Source of the DNA: an uncultured Coriobacteriaceae bacterium
Lineage (GTDB): Bacteria > Actinomycetota > Coriobacteriia > Coriobacteriales > Atopobiaceae
Length of the DNA stretch: 38,550 bases
Direction of reading: 5' to 3'
NCBI GenBank assembly: GCA_947426865.1
Contig: CANEFS010000011.1
Coordinates: forward strand, 1 to 38,550
Both the position numbers and the translations under genes were made by a program. A model generated the notes under the pieces. It did no database searches and had not been told where the DNA came from. It saw only the letters and a program-made list of their open reading frames with translations. Of the stretch, positions 23,869-31,713 are shown piece by piece; the stretch's first letter is position 1, and every line of letters starts with the position of its first letter.

Positions 23869-26026
23869 GTTTTTCGATCGCTTCACCTACCAGGGAGAAC
23901 CCGGCGAAAAAGAGCCCGAGCAGACTCATCCCGACATGACGGTTGCCTTCGTCGGCAATCCCAATTGCGGCAAGACGACCCTTTTCAATGCGCTCACCGG
24001 ATCTACCCTCAAGACGGCAAATTGGCCCGGCGTTACCGTAAAAGGCAAGGAGGGCTCCTACGATTTTGAAGGAAATCGCATGGCGCTCATCGACCTTCCG
24101 GGAACGTATTCTCTTACAAGCTACACAATGGAGGAGGAGCTGACCCGCTCGCTCGTCTATTCGGGGACTGCCGACATCATCATCAATGTCGTCGATGCAA
24201 GTTGCCTTGAGCGCTCGCTCTATCTGACGCTCGAACTTCTCGCCCTGAAAAAGCCGGTCGTCGTCGCGCTCAACATGATGGACGTTGTCGAGAAACGCGG
24301 CTTAGAAATTGACATCCATCGCCTGGCAGAGACGCTGGGAGCGCCCGTTATCCCCATCTCTGCCCGCAAGCGCCAAGGCCTGCAGCCGCTCATGCACGCT
24401 GCCTATCACCATAAAGAGTGCGGACTTGACCCCATCTTGCATGAGCATGATTTCGACGACGGCATGGCTCAAAAGCATGCCGAAAACGTGATGGTCTACA
24501 CGCGTGAGCTGGAAGACAGAATCGATAACGTTCAAGCAGCTCTCGAGAAGAACTTTCCGAATGCGCCGAATCCGCGCTGGATTGCGATAAAACTTCTTGA
24601 AGGTGACAAGACGCTTTGCAAAGAGTATCCGCTTGAAATAGCCCTTTTAAAAGGGGGAGTGCAAAGCGGAATAGAGGCGCAAGGTGCTCCGGAGAGCGCG
24701 CAGCAGAAGTCGCTTGAGCAACGCTTCATTCGTGAGCGCTACGACTTCATCCAAGACATTATTCACGAGTGCGTCTTTAACAACCACGCCGTCGCGCTGC
24801 GCTCCGACAAAGCCGACCGCATCCTCACAAATAAATACTTTGCTATCCCCATCTTTTTAGCCATCATGGGGCTCGTCTTCTTCTTGACGTTCTTTATAGG
24901 AGACGCCATTAAGGGAGTTTTTGAGCAAGGTCTTGACGCCTTCGATGGCTGGATAGAGGCGTTCCTTTTGAGTCTCGGCGCCTCCGACTGGGTCGTGTCT
25001 CTTCTCTGCGACGGGGCGATAAGTGGTGTGGGAACTGTTCTTACGTTTTTGCCCAACATATTCATTCTATTTTTGGCTCTCGCCTTTTTGGAAGACTCAG
25101 GTTATATGAGTCGCGTGGCCTACATTATGGATTCAATCATGGGGCGCTTAGGCCTTTCTGGGCGCGCTTTCATTCCGATGATTTTGGGCTTTGGCTGCAC
25201 CGTGCCGGCCGTGTTGTCAACCGCAACGCTTGAGTCCAGGCGAGACAAGCGCCGCGTCATGCTCGTTTCTTCTTTCATGAGTTGTAGCGCGCGCCTTCCC
25301 ATCTACATTCTCTTTTCCGGCCTTTTTTTCGCTCACTTTGCCGCTTTCGTTGCTTTTAGCATGTATTTTTTCGGCATTGTTATGGCACTCTTTACGCTGT
25401 CACTGCTTCATGCAAAAGATAAGCTCGGCAAGGCAAAAGGGGAGGACGAGGGGCGCCTTCTTATCGAGCTTCCCGACTTCAAGATGCCGGATGCCTACAG
25501 CATCTGGGTCTATGTTTGGGAAAAGGTCAAAGACTACATCTTCCGCGCCGGCACCGTCATTTTCGTCTCTTCGCTCGTCATTTGGATTCTTCTCAATTTT
25601 GGCCCCACCGGTTATTTAGAGGAAGACTACGCCACCTCATTCGCTGGCTACCTGGGCCATTTCTTCGCTCCCGCCCTTGCTCCTTTTGGCTCGGGCGATT
25701 GGCGCATAGCTGTCGCACTTCTTGCGGGTATTTCTGCCAAAGAGGTTGTCGTCTCATCACTTTCCGTGCTCTTTGGGGTTTCAGGCGCTGCGGTAGGGAC
25801 CACGACCCTTTCTGCAAGCTTGGCCTCCATTGGCTTCGGCCCGGCTAACGCCCTTGGTTTCATGACGTTTGTCCTGCTTTACGTGCCCTGCATTGCAGCG
25901 ATTGCCGCCATCAGGTCGGAGTCGAAAAGTCTCAAGTTCACGGTGCAGACGATGGTCTATCAGATGGTGACCGCCTGGGTTATCGCCGTTCTCGTTTTCA
26001 ACATCGCGCAGGCACTCGGTCTTTAG
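23861..26026 (+). CDS. feoB: Ferrous iron transporter FeoB
   Basis: A 721-residue membrane protein. The N-terminal G domain has G1 GNPNCGKT (32-39), NWPGVTV switch, G3 DLPG (78-81) and G4 NMMD; a helical spacer follows, then the membrane core with the first gate motif GFGCTVPAVLSTATLESRRDK and the second GISAKEVVVSSLSVLFG. FeoB imports Fe(II), the main iron form in anoxic habitats. ATG 23861 follows AGAGAGGG by about 9 nt and gives a normal start; the frame is open further upstream through feoA but that part is not FeoB-like. No FeoC follows; instead a palindrome and tRNA-Leu do. Confidence 0.95.
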   Translation: MGRFFDRFTYQGEPGEKEPEQTHPDMTVAFVGNPNCGKTTLFNALTGSTLKTANWPGVTVKGKEGSYDFEGNRMALIDLPGTYSLTSYTMEEELTRSLVYSGTADIIINVVDASCLERSLYLTLELLALKKPVVVALNMMDVVEKRGLEIDIHRLAETLGAPVIPISARKRQGLQPLMHAAYHHKECGLDPILHEHDFDDGMAQKHAENVMVYTRELEDRIDNVQAALEKNFPNAPNPRWIAIKLLEGDKTLCKEYPLEIALLKGGVQSGIEAQGAPESAQQKSLEQRFIRERYDFIQDIIHECVFNNHAVALRSDKADRILTNKYFAIPIFLAIMGLVFFLTFFIGDAIKGVFEQGLDAFDGWIEAFLLSLGASDWVVSLLCDGAISGVGTVLTFLPNIFILFLALAFLEDSGYMSRVAYIMDSIMGRLGLSGRAFIPMILGFGCTVPAVLSTATLESRRDKRRVMLVSSFMSCSARLPIYILFSGLFFAHFAAFVAFSMYFFGIVMALFTLSLLHAKDKLGKAKGEDEGRLLIELPDFKMPDAYSIWVYVWEKVKDYIFRAGTVIFVSSLVIWILLNFGPTGYLEEDYATSFAGYLGHFFAPALAPFGSGDWRIAVALLAGISAKEVVVSSLSVLFGVSGAAVGTTTLSASLASIGFGPANALGFMTFVLLYVPCIAAIAAIRSESKSLKFTVQTMVYQMVTAWVIAVLVFNIAQALGL

Positions 26027-26035
26027 CTAAGAGAG

Positions 26036-26047
26036 TTTCTCGAGAAA
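26036..26047. repeat. Perfect palindrome TTTCTCGAGAAA after feoB
   Basis: Two back-to-back, oppositely oriented copies of the over-represented heptamer CGAGAAA form a 12-bp palindrome 9 nt after the feoB stop, followed by a run of A. It could form only a 4-bp stem in RNA, so it is a poor terminator, and looks more like a protein-binding or motif-pair site. Confidence 0.6.
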
Positions 26048-26086
26048 AAATCGCGGCGGGTGTGGTAGTATCTATCTCGCACTTAA

Positions 26087-26177
26087 GTCGGAGTGGCGGA
26101 ATAGGCAGACGCGCTAGCTTGAGGTGCTAGTGCCCAATTAAACGGGCGTGCGGGTTCAAGTCCCGCTTCCGACACCA
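26087..26177 (+). tRNA. tRNA-Leu (GAG)
   Basis: The 91-nt gene has acceptor arms GTCGGAG and TTCCGAC, a long variable arm (TGCCC/GGGCG) typical of leucine tRNAs, the T-loop GGTTCAAGTCC, and an encoded CCA end. The anticodon stem CTAGC/GCTAG holds the 7-nt loop TTGAGGT, so the anticodon is GAG, reading CUC and CUU. Confidence 0.96.
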
Positions 26178-26277
26178 GTCTTTTCAACTCCAAAGCCGCG
26201 CGCTTGAGGTTTGCTCTTTTCGATGATAAGAAGCTCTGCCGGCGGCGCTTTGGGGTTTGTCAAATGAGAGGTTAAAA

Positions 26278-28746
26278 ATGACAGCATGGCGACCTCTTTT
26301 CGAGCATCAGGCAGGCCTGAACGAAATCTTCTCTCCCGATTCGCTTGTGACCGCGCTTTCCCTCTCTAACGAAGCGCTTTGCGGTTGCAATACACAAGGA
26401 GACATCCTCGTCGCTAATAAAAACTTCTCGAAGCTCACCGGTCTTTCCATGCAGAAGGCGCTCAATTCGAACCTTCGCCACCTTCTTTTTTCCGAGAAGG
26501 GAAAGAGCCTCTCAAAAAAGAAACTTCCCTTTGAAACTGATGGGACTTCGCAAGCGTTTATGTTGCGCCTCCCACACGAGGCCAAAACGCTCCCCGTTTT
26601 TCTAAAGGCGCTTCCGTTAGGCGAGGGGGAGAACAACTTTCTTGTACTTTTGTCGCCAAAAGATTCGCGCATCGCTGGCGATGCAACCGGATCCTCGCAA
26701 GCCTTCGAAGGCGACGTTCAGGATTTGGTGGTGCTCTCTCAAACCACTGAAACGAAAGCGGATGACGAGTCGACACTTGGGTCTTTCTCGGGAGATTCAC
26801 GCGTTTTAAACGAGCTCATCAAGGCGGTTGGTACAGGCGACCCGTCCGGCATCTACTCGGTTCTCTCAACCGAGCTTATGGAATCAACCGAGGCAGATGG
26901 TGCGGCAGTCTACGTCGCAGACCGCGAGGGTTATCGCCTTAAGGCGGCGAAAGGCACGTTTCAGGAGGCTCATCTGCACAAGTATCGCCCGATGGAAGAC
27001 CCTCTTGCAACGCTTCCGGAAAAAGAGGGGGCAACGGTCCGCTTTAACCTCTGCGAGGGCGAGTCTACAGGAGAGATGAAGACATTTGAGGCGCTCTTTA
27101 GTTCCGAGAAACCCTCGGAAAAAGTGTCGGTGGAAGTGGCCCCTCCTTTTAAAAGTTTCTATATCGTGCCCGTGATTTTTGACGGCACAATTGTGGCCTT
27201 TACGCTCGTGGGATGGACAGGAAAGACAACTCTTGCTGCTCAAAGCGCACGCATCCTTGACCTCCTTTCTGCCCACTACGCAGACGAACTGGTGACAGCT
27301 TCAATCTCTATGCAATCCAGTATTTCCGAGACGATTCACGAGTCAGGTAAGGCCATCTGGACCTCGATGGAGACGAAAAACGAGCGCCTGATTGAGCCTG
27401 ACATCCAGCGCCTTTTTCTCACGTATGCAAAGGCCCTCAGCGCCCAATACATGGCGTTTTATTTAAACGAAGAGACGCGTACGCGGACAGCTGTGGTGAA
27501 CGGAAAAACGTTTTTACCCATCACCTTCAAGCTCTCCGACATCTACGAAGAAGCGCTTAAAAATGAAAGCGAGCAATTTTGGGGTGCGGGCAAGCGCAAT
27601 AAGAATGCATCAGGAAACGGGGAGAGCAAGAGCCCTAATGCAGACGAGTCCGCTTCCGGTCCGTCCAGCGCAACAGGCGACGCACCAAGCGCCGATGAGC
27701 CCCCGAAAGAGCTCGACCAACAATCGCAAGAGGCCATCAAAGCCATGCTCATCGCTTTCGAGGGGCCGCTCGAAGATGTCCAGGTGTTTCCCTTCTCCGC
27801 TGATTCGTTTATCAGCAAATGGACAGGCACAATTTTTGAAAAACCCCTGGCAGGTGCCATTTTCGTTATTCCAAAAATCCTCGAGAAGCGCCACGTGGTC
27901 GCTATCGGTAGACCAGTTGACGAGGAACCCCTAAGCCACATTGAACTCACGCTATATAAGCGCTTTTTGCAAGATGCGACCCTTTTTGTTCGCGAGAAAA
28001 ATCAAGCCGCCCAAGACATCTATATCAGCAAGATGCTGCAGGCGGGCCTTCAAAACCAAACGCAAAAGGTTGAGGGTCTTACGGCTGTTCCTCTTTACAA
28101 TTCAGCTACGAAAGCTGCAGGTATCGGGGGAGATTTTTACGACGTTATCGCTCTTCCTGACCACAGAGCCTGCATCATCATCGGAGATGTGGCCGGAAAA
28201 GGGGTAGGCTCTGCCGCTATCTCTTCGGCGGTTCGCACCGCCCTTGGCGCCTATGCCTGGGAGGGGTTGCTTCCCGCCCATATGGTCCGCTCGTTGAACG
28301 ACTTTTTCCTAGGATTTTCTCGGCTAGAAACGTTTGCCACGCTTTTTGTGGGGATTCTGGACATGAAGACTGGCAAGTTTGTGTATTGTTCGGCCGGGCA
28401 CCCGCCGTCAATCGTGCTTCATCCCAAGACGGAGCGCATCGAGCTTCTCGAGAAGCAATCGGGCGTGGTGGGAGCGTTTCGCGAGATAATTTATGAGGAG
28501 GGCAAGACGCGTCTGCAGCCAGGAGATGAAATATTCCTCTATACCGATGGTGTTACTGAGGCAAAAAAGCCTTCTACCGGCGAGTTTTTTGGCGAGCTTT
28601 CTCTGCACGACGTGTTGCTGAAAAACATTCACACACCCGTTGAGGAACTTCCCGAGACGCTTTTGCAACACCTCTTTCTCTTTTCCGAGAATAGCCTCGA
28701 CGACGATGTGGCCATGATGGCGCTCCGTTTCGACCATTACGTCTAA
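26278..28746 (+). CDS. PAS-GAF-PP2C serine phosphatase (RsbU/SpoIIE family)
   Basis: An 822-residue cytoplasmic signalling phosphatase. A PAS-like domain spans about 22-126 (ALCGCNTQGDILVANKNFSKLTG), a GAF-like region about 190-345, a second, less clear GAF-like region about 375-590 interrupted by a Ser/Gly/Pro-rich linker, and a SpoIIE-type PP2C domain about 595-820. Metal-binding residues are intact: GGDFYD (617-622), GDVAGKG (636-642), D757 in YTDGV, DDD 808-810. Such enzymes dephosphorylate anti-anti-sigma proteins in response to sensed signals. The likely substrate is the STAS domain encoded next. ATG 26278 is chosen because GAGAGG lies 6 nt upstream; an in-frame TTG at 26257 is less likely. 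Confidence 0.9.
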   Translation: MTAWRPLFEHQAGLNEIFSPDSLVTALSLSNEALCGCNTQGDILVANKNFSKLTGLSMQKALNSNLRHLLFSEKGKSLSKKKLPFETDGTSQAFMLRLPHEAKTLPVFLKALPLGEGENNFLVLLSPKDSRIAGDATGSSQAFEGDVQDLVVLSQTTETKADDESTLGSFSGDSRVLNELIKAVGTGDPSGIYSVLSTELMESTEADGAAVYVADREGYRLKAAKGTFQEAHLHKYRPMEDPLATLPEKEGATVRFNLCEGESTGEMKTFEALFSSEKPSEKVSVEVAPPFKSFYIVPVIFDGTIVAFTLVGWTGKTTLAAQSARILDLLSAHYADELVTASISMQSSISETIHESGKAIWTSMETKNERLIEPDIQRLFLTYAKALSAQYMAFYLNEETRTRTAVVNGKTFLPITFKLSDIYEEALKNESEQFWGAGKRNKNASGNGESKSPNADESASGPSSATGDAPSADEPPKELDQQSQEAIKAMLIAFEGPLEDVQVFPFSADSFISKWTGTIFEKPLAGAIFVIPKILEKRHVVAIGRPVDEEPLSHIELTLYKRFLQDATLFVREKNQAAQDIYISKMLQAGLQNQTQKVEGLTAVPLYNSATKAAGIGGDFYDVIALPDHRACIIIGDVAGKGVGSAAISSAVRTALGAYAWEGLLPAHMVRSLNDFFLGFSRLETFATLFVGILDMKTGKFVYCSAGHPPSIVLHPKTERIELLEKQSGVVGAFREIIYEEGKTRLQPGDEIFLYTDGVTEAKKPSTGEFFGELSLHDVLLKNIHTPVEELPETLLQHLFLFSENSLDDDVAMMALRFDHYV

Positions 28747-28858
28747 GCTCCTCAAACTTTAGTTTAGCCTGCGCTTATCTGGGTAGTAGTGAGTTGGCAC
28801 TAACTCTCGGACGAGTGTTTTTCGGAAAAATCAAGACTAAAGAAAGCGCGTCAAGAAG

Positions 28859-29590
28859 ATGTTAATAATTTCTGAATGCATGCTTGTTCCTTTGTCGGGA
28901 AGCATTGACTTTCGGACGGTGCCGCTTCTTAAAGAGCATCTTGACCGCCTCGATAAAGCCAAGGTAAAACGCATCGTTCTTGATTTTAAAGACGTCACCT
29001 ATCTTGATTCTTCAGGCCTCGCTTTGATTTTGAATAAGTTCAAAGAGATTCAGAGGCGGGGCGGAAATCTGACCCTTTACAATGTCGGGCCGGAGATTCT
29101 CCACAAGCTTCGCATTGGGCGCCTCGTCGACATCATTTCAACAACTCCTATCAAGGCTTCCACAGAGATAAAGCCTTTATCGAAAGGCGCCCTTCCTCTT
29201 AACCGTCTCGCTCTTTGCGTTGGCGAGAAGAACTTGGAGGACGCGCGCGCTGAGTTACGCCAGCTTTTTGAAACGCTTCCCATAGAGGGCGAGGGCGTTT
29301 ACGATTTAACGCTTGCTGCAGGGGAGGCCATGGGAAACTTCATCCTTCACACACCTGCTAAAGGGGGCTTTATAACGGTGGAGATTTTTGATGATCGCAT
29401 CATTATTGAGGCGGTTGACGACGGTCCTGGTTACGAGCTAGCAGACGATGAATCTCCCACAACCACGCTCGAGCATGGACGCGGTATCAAGATTATGCGC
29501 ATGCTTTGCGACCAAGTAAAAATCAAGCGCAAGACACACGGCGAAGGAACCATCGTGAAGATGGTGAAACTCTTTCCTGAGCTTGGGTAG
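28859..29590 (+). CDS. STAS-HATPase fusion (anti-anti-sigma joined to anti-sigma kinase)
   Basis: A 243-residue soluble protein with two regulatory domains. Residues 5-98 form a STAS domain with the phospho-acceptor site DSSG (50-53; S52 corresponds to SpoIIAA Ser58). Residues ~112-243 form an RsbW/SpoIIAB-like ATPase with N-box EAMGNFILH (E156, N160, H164), G1 DDGPG (187-191) and G2 HGRGIKIM (206-213). In classical partner switching these are separate proteins: the kinase inactivates the STAS protein and binds a sigma factor, and a PP2C phosphatase reverses it. The phosphatase is encoded just upstream. No sigma factor gene is in the window. The ribosome site at ATG 28859 is weak; ATG 28880 is an alternative start. 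Confidence 0.85.
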   Translation: MLIISECMLVPLSGSIDFRTVPLLKEHLDRLDKAKVKRIVLDFKDVTYLDSSGLALILNKFKEIQRRGGNLTLYNVGPEILHKLRIGRLVDIISTTPIKASTEIKPLSKGALPLNRLALCVGEKNLEDARAELRQLFETLPIEGEGVYDLTLAAGEAMGNFILHTPAKGGFITVEIFDDRIIIEAVDDGPGYELADDESPTTTLEHGRGIKIMRMLCDQVKIKRKTHGEGTIVKMVKLFPELG

Positions 29591-29641
29591 CGCGCGAACC
29601 TTCTTTGCAACCAAAATTCAAACGAAAATTAAAGAAGAATT

Positions 29642-29715
29642 TGGAGGCGACGCCCAGATTCGAACTGGGGATAAAAGCTTTGCAGGCTTCTGCCTTACCA
29701 CTTGGCCACGTCGCC
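29642..29715 (-). tRNA. tRNA-Cys (GCA)
   Basis: On the - strand the 74-nt gene starts GGCGACG and ends CGTCGCC-T-CCA, with anticodon stem GAAGC/GCTTT around loop CTGCAAA, so the anticodon is GCA. The T-arm loop TTCGAAT is intact and CCA is encoded. It lies 48 nt downstream of tRNA-Gly on the same strand and is probably co-transcribed with it. Confidence 0.96.
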
Positions 29716-29763
29716 TTTTAAAGAAGGCCGAAACTAGATGCGCTAGCTCGGCCTTAAGATTCC

Positions 29764-29839
29764 TGGAGCGGACAACGGGGCTCGAACCCGCGACCCTCAC
29801 CTTGGCAAGGTGATGCTCTACCAACTGAGCCATGTCCGC
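29764..29839 (-). tRNA. tRNA-Gly (GCC)
   Basis: On the - strand the 76-nt gene starts GCGGACA and ends TGTCCGC-T-CCA. The anticodon stem TCACC/GGTGA closes the loop TTGCCAA, giving anticodon GCC. D-arm (GCTCAGTTGGTAGAGC) and T-arm (GGGTTCGAGCCC) are canonical and CCA is encoded. Confidence 0.96.
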
Positions 29840-29852
29840 TTAGCAGTTTACT

Positions 29853-29881
29853 ATTAAAGCACAGCTCGGCCTTATTTACAA
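29853..29881 (-). promoter_or_regulatory. Promoter of the tRNA-Gly/tRNA-Cys pair
   Basis: Reading the - strand, TTGTAA (29881-29876) and TTTAAT (29858-29853) are separated by exactly 17 nt and lie just upstream of tRNA-Gly. Both hexamers are fair matches to the housekeeping consensus. Confidence 0.6.
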
Positions 29882-29902
29882 GTAATTCTCCGCTAATTTG
29901 CC

Positions 29903-29931
29903 TTGCACGAATCCGTGGACTCGCTTATACT
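29903..29931 (+). promoter_or_regulatory. tRNA-Val promoter
   Basis: TTGCAC (29903-29908) and TATACT (29926-29931) are separated by 17 nt, with transcription expected near 29938, about 24 nt before the mature tRNA-Val. It is divergent from, and about 22 nt away from, the tRNA-Gly/Cys promoter. Confidence 0.7.
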
Positions 29932-29961
29932 TTCTCTCGCAGTTTCCCTCCCTGCCTACGT

Positions 29962-30036
29962 GGGCGTTTAGCTCAGGGGGAGAGCGCTTCCCTGACACGG
30001 AAGAGGTCAGAAGTTCAAATCTTCTAACGCCCACCA
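29962..30036 (+). tRNA. tRNA-Val (GAC)
   Basis: The 75-nt gene has acceptor arms GGGCGTT and AACGCCC, discriminator A and an encoded CCA. The anticodon stem CTTCC/GGAAG closes loop CTGACAC, giving anticodon GAC (reads GUC and GUU). D- and T-arms are canonical. Confidence 0.96.
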
Positions 30037-30102
30037 TTTTTTAGACAGAGATTTAAACGTGCACTTTTAGCTGCAAATTTCTTGTATAGAAATGGGTTTT
30101 CT

Positions 30103-31713
30103 ATGTCTGAGAAATCGAATTTTTCTACTCCCTCAACAACCGAATACGACGTTTGCATTATTGGCGCTGGAGTCGTTGGTTCTGCCATCGCCCGAGAGCT
30201 ATCGCGCTTCAAAGTGCGGGCAGTCGTCCTAGAGCGTGCCGAGGACGTTTGCACAGGAACAAGCAAGGCAAACTCCGGTATCGTTCATGCCGGCTTCGAC
30301 GCCCAACCAGGAACGCTCATGGCCAAATACAACGTCGCGGGCGCCGCGCGCATGCCGGCTGTCTGCAAGGAGCTCGACGTGCCTTACGTCAATAACGGCT
30401 CTTTGGTTCTCTGTTTTTCCGAGAAAGATATCCCCGGCCTTGAGCGCTTAAAGGACCAAGGCGAGAAAAACGGCGTCAAAGAGCTTGAGATAATCGATGC
30501 TAAAAAGTTGCGTGAGCTTGAGCCTCACATTTCTCCTGAGGCAGTTGCAGCCCTTTGGGCAAAGACAGCAGGCATCGTCGACCCCTTCCTTCTGACCGTG
30601 GGATTTGCAGAAAATGCCGCTGACAATGGCGTCGAATTCCGTCTTAACGCACAGGTTACAGACGTTTTTCTGCCTTCCGAGAAAGGCCTTTTCCAAGTAA
30701 GCTACGTCAATCCGGCCGCTCCTGAAGAATCGGAGCAACGGGTTTTGGCAAAGGCGGTCGTGAATGCCGCCGGGGTTTTCTCGGGAACCTTCCATAACAC
30801 CATTTTGCAAAAGGTAGCAGCACACAACAAAAACGCTGCTCCCACCAGCGAAAATAGCACTGGCGGCGAGGGAAATGCCGCGCCTTACGAAGGCGCCATC
30901 ACGGTCGCGCCCGCTTTCGCTCGCGACATTGAAATCGTGTGCCGGCGCGGCTCTTACCTTTTGCTCGACATGAACGCCGAGCCCAAGCCCACCCACACGC
31001 TCTTCCAGCTGCCGACGAAGCTGGGAAAGGGAATTCTCGTGACGCCGACCGCACACGGAAACACCCTCATTGGCCCCACGGCGGTAGACATCGACAATCC
31101 TGAGGGCATCGAAACAAGTGCGGCAGAGATTGAAGATGTAAAGCAAAAGGCGGGGAAGAGCTTCCCTGACATCCCTCTTGCCTCGGTTATCACCTCGTTT
31201 GCCGGTCTTCGCGCCCATGAACTTCAACACGAATTTCTTATCGGCATGATGTTTAACGGCTTCTTCGAGGCGGCTGGCATCGAGTCTCCTGGGCTTACCT
31301 CAGCTCCTGCCATAGGCGCTTCGCTTGCCGAAGAAATCGCAGACTACCTGGAGCTTCAGCCCAATCCAAACTTCGACGGACATCGCGATGGCATCGTTCG
31401 TTTTGCCGATAAGACCCCAGAAGAGCAACGCGCCCTTATCGAGAAAGACCCCGACTACGCACAGATAATTTGCCGCTGCGAGACGATTACAGAGGCCGAA
31501 ATCAAACAGGCCACCCATCGTTCGATTCCTGTGACGACTCTTGATGGGGTTAAGCGTCGTGTGAGAGCTGGTATGGGGCGCTGCCAGGCTGGCTTTTGTA
31601 TGCCGCGCGTGATGGAAATTTTGTCTCAAGAAAACAACCTTGATTTGGAACAGGTTAAAAAATCTGGACCGAAATCAGCTGTCTTGCTTTACAAGACGAA
31701 GGAGGAGCGATGA
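30103..31713 (+). CDS. GlpA-like FAD-dependent glycerol-3-phosphate dehydrogenase with BFD-type Fe-S domain
   Basis: A 536-residue flavoprotein. The FAD-binding fold starts with YDVCIIGAGVVGSAIARELS (GAGVVG 21-26), followed by the DAO-family region (TSKANSGIVHAGFDAQPGTLMAKYNV). The C-terminal part has C457, C459, C494 and C499 in a CxC...CxxxxC arrangement, the [2Fe-2S] BFD-like domain of anaerobic GlpA and related oxidases. The likely reaction is oxidation of glycerol-3-phosphate to DHAP, passing electrons to the next two proteins. Start: ATG 30103 gives a family-like N-terminus, but no good ribosome site is present and TATAGA at 30084-30089 is close enough to suggest a very short leader; TTG 30082 is an alternative. 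It overlaps the next gene by 4 nt. Confidence 0.88.
   Translation: MSEKSNFSTPSTTEYDVCIIGAGVVGSAIARELSRFKVRAVVLERAEDVCTGTSKANSGIVHAGFDAQPGTLMAKYNVAGAARMPAVCKELDVPYVNNGSLVLCFSEKDIPGLERLKDQGEKNGVKELEIIDAKKLRELEPHISPEAVAALWAKTAGIVDPFLLTVGFAENAADNGVEFRLNAQVTDVFLPSEKGLFQVSYVNPAAPEESEQRVLAKAVVNAAGVFSGTFHNTILQKVAAHNKNAAPTSENSTGGEGNAAPYEGAITVAPAFARDIEIVCRRGSYLLLDMNAEPKPTHTLFQLPTKLGKGILVTPTAHGNTLIGPTAVDIDNPEGIETSAAEIEDVKQKAGKSFPDIPLASVITSFAGLRAHELQHEFLIGMMFNGFFEAAGIESPGLTSAPAIGASLAEEIADYLELQPNPNFDGHRDGIVRFADKTPEEQRALIEKDPDYAQIICRCETITEAEIKQATHRSIPVTTLDGVKRRVRAGMGRCQAGFCMPRVMEILSQENNLDLEQVKKSGPKSAVLLYKTKEER

Noticed and set aside
29583-29813. Small + strand frame ending in ERTTGLEPATLTLAR
   Set aside because: It runs across tRNA-Cys and tRNA-Gly in antisense; this peptide is a well-known spurious translation of tRNA genes.
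30448-31230. 260-codon - strand frame opposite the GlpA-like gene
   Set aside because: Antisense shadow without motifs; the + strand product has intact FAD and Fe-S motifs.
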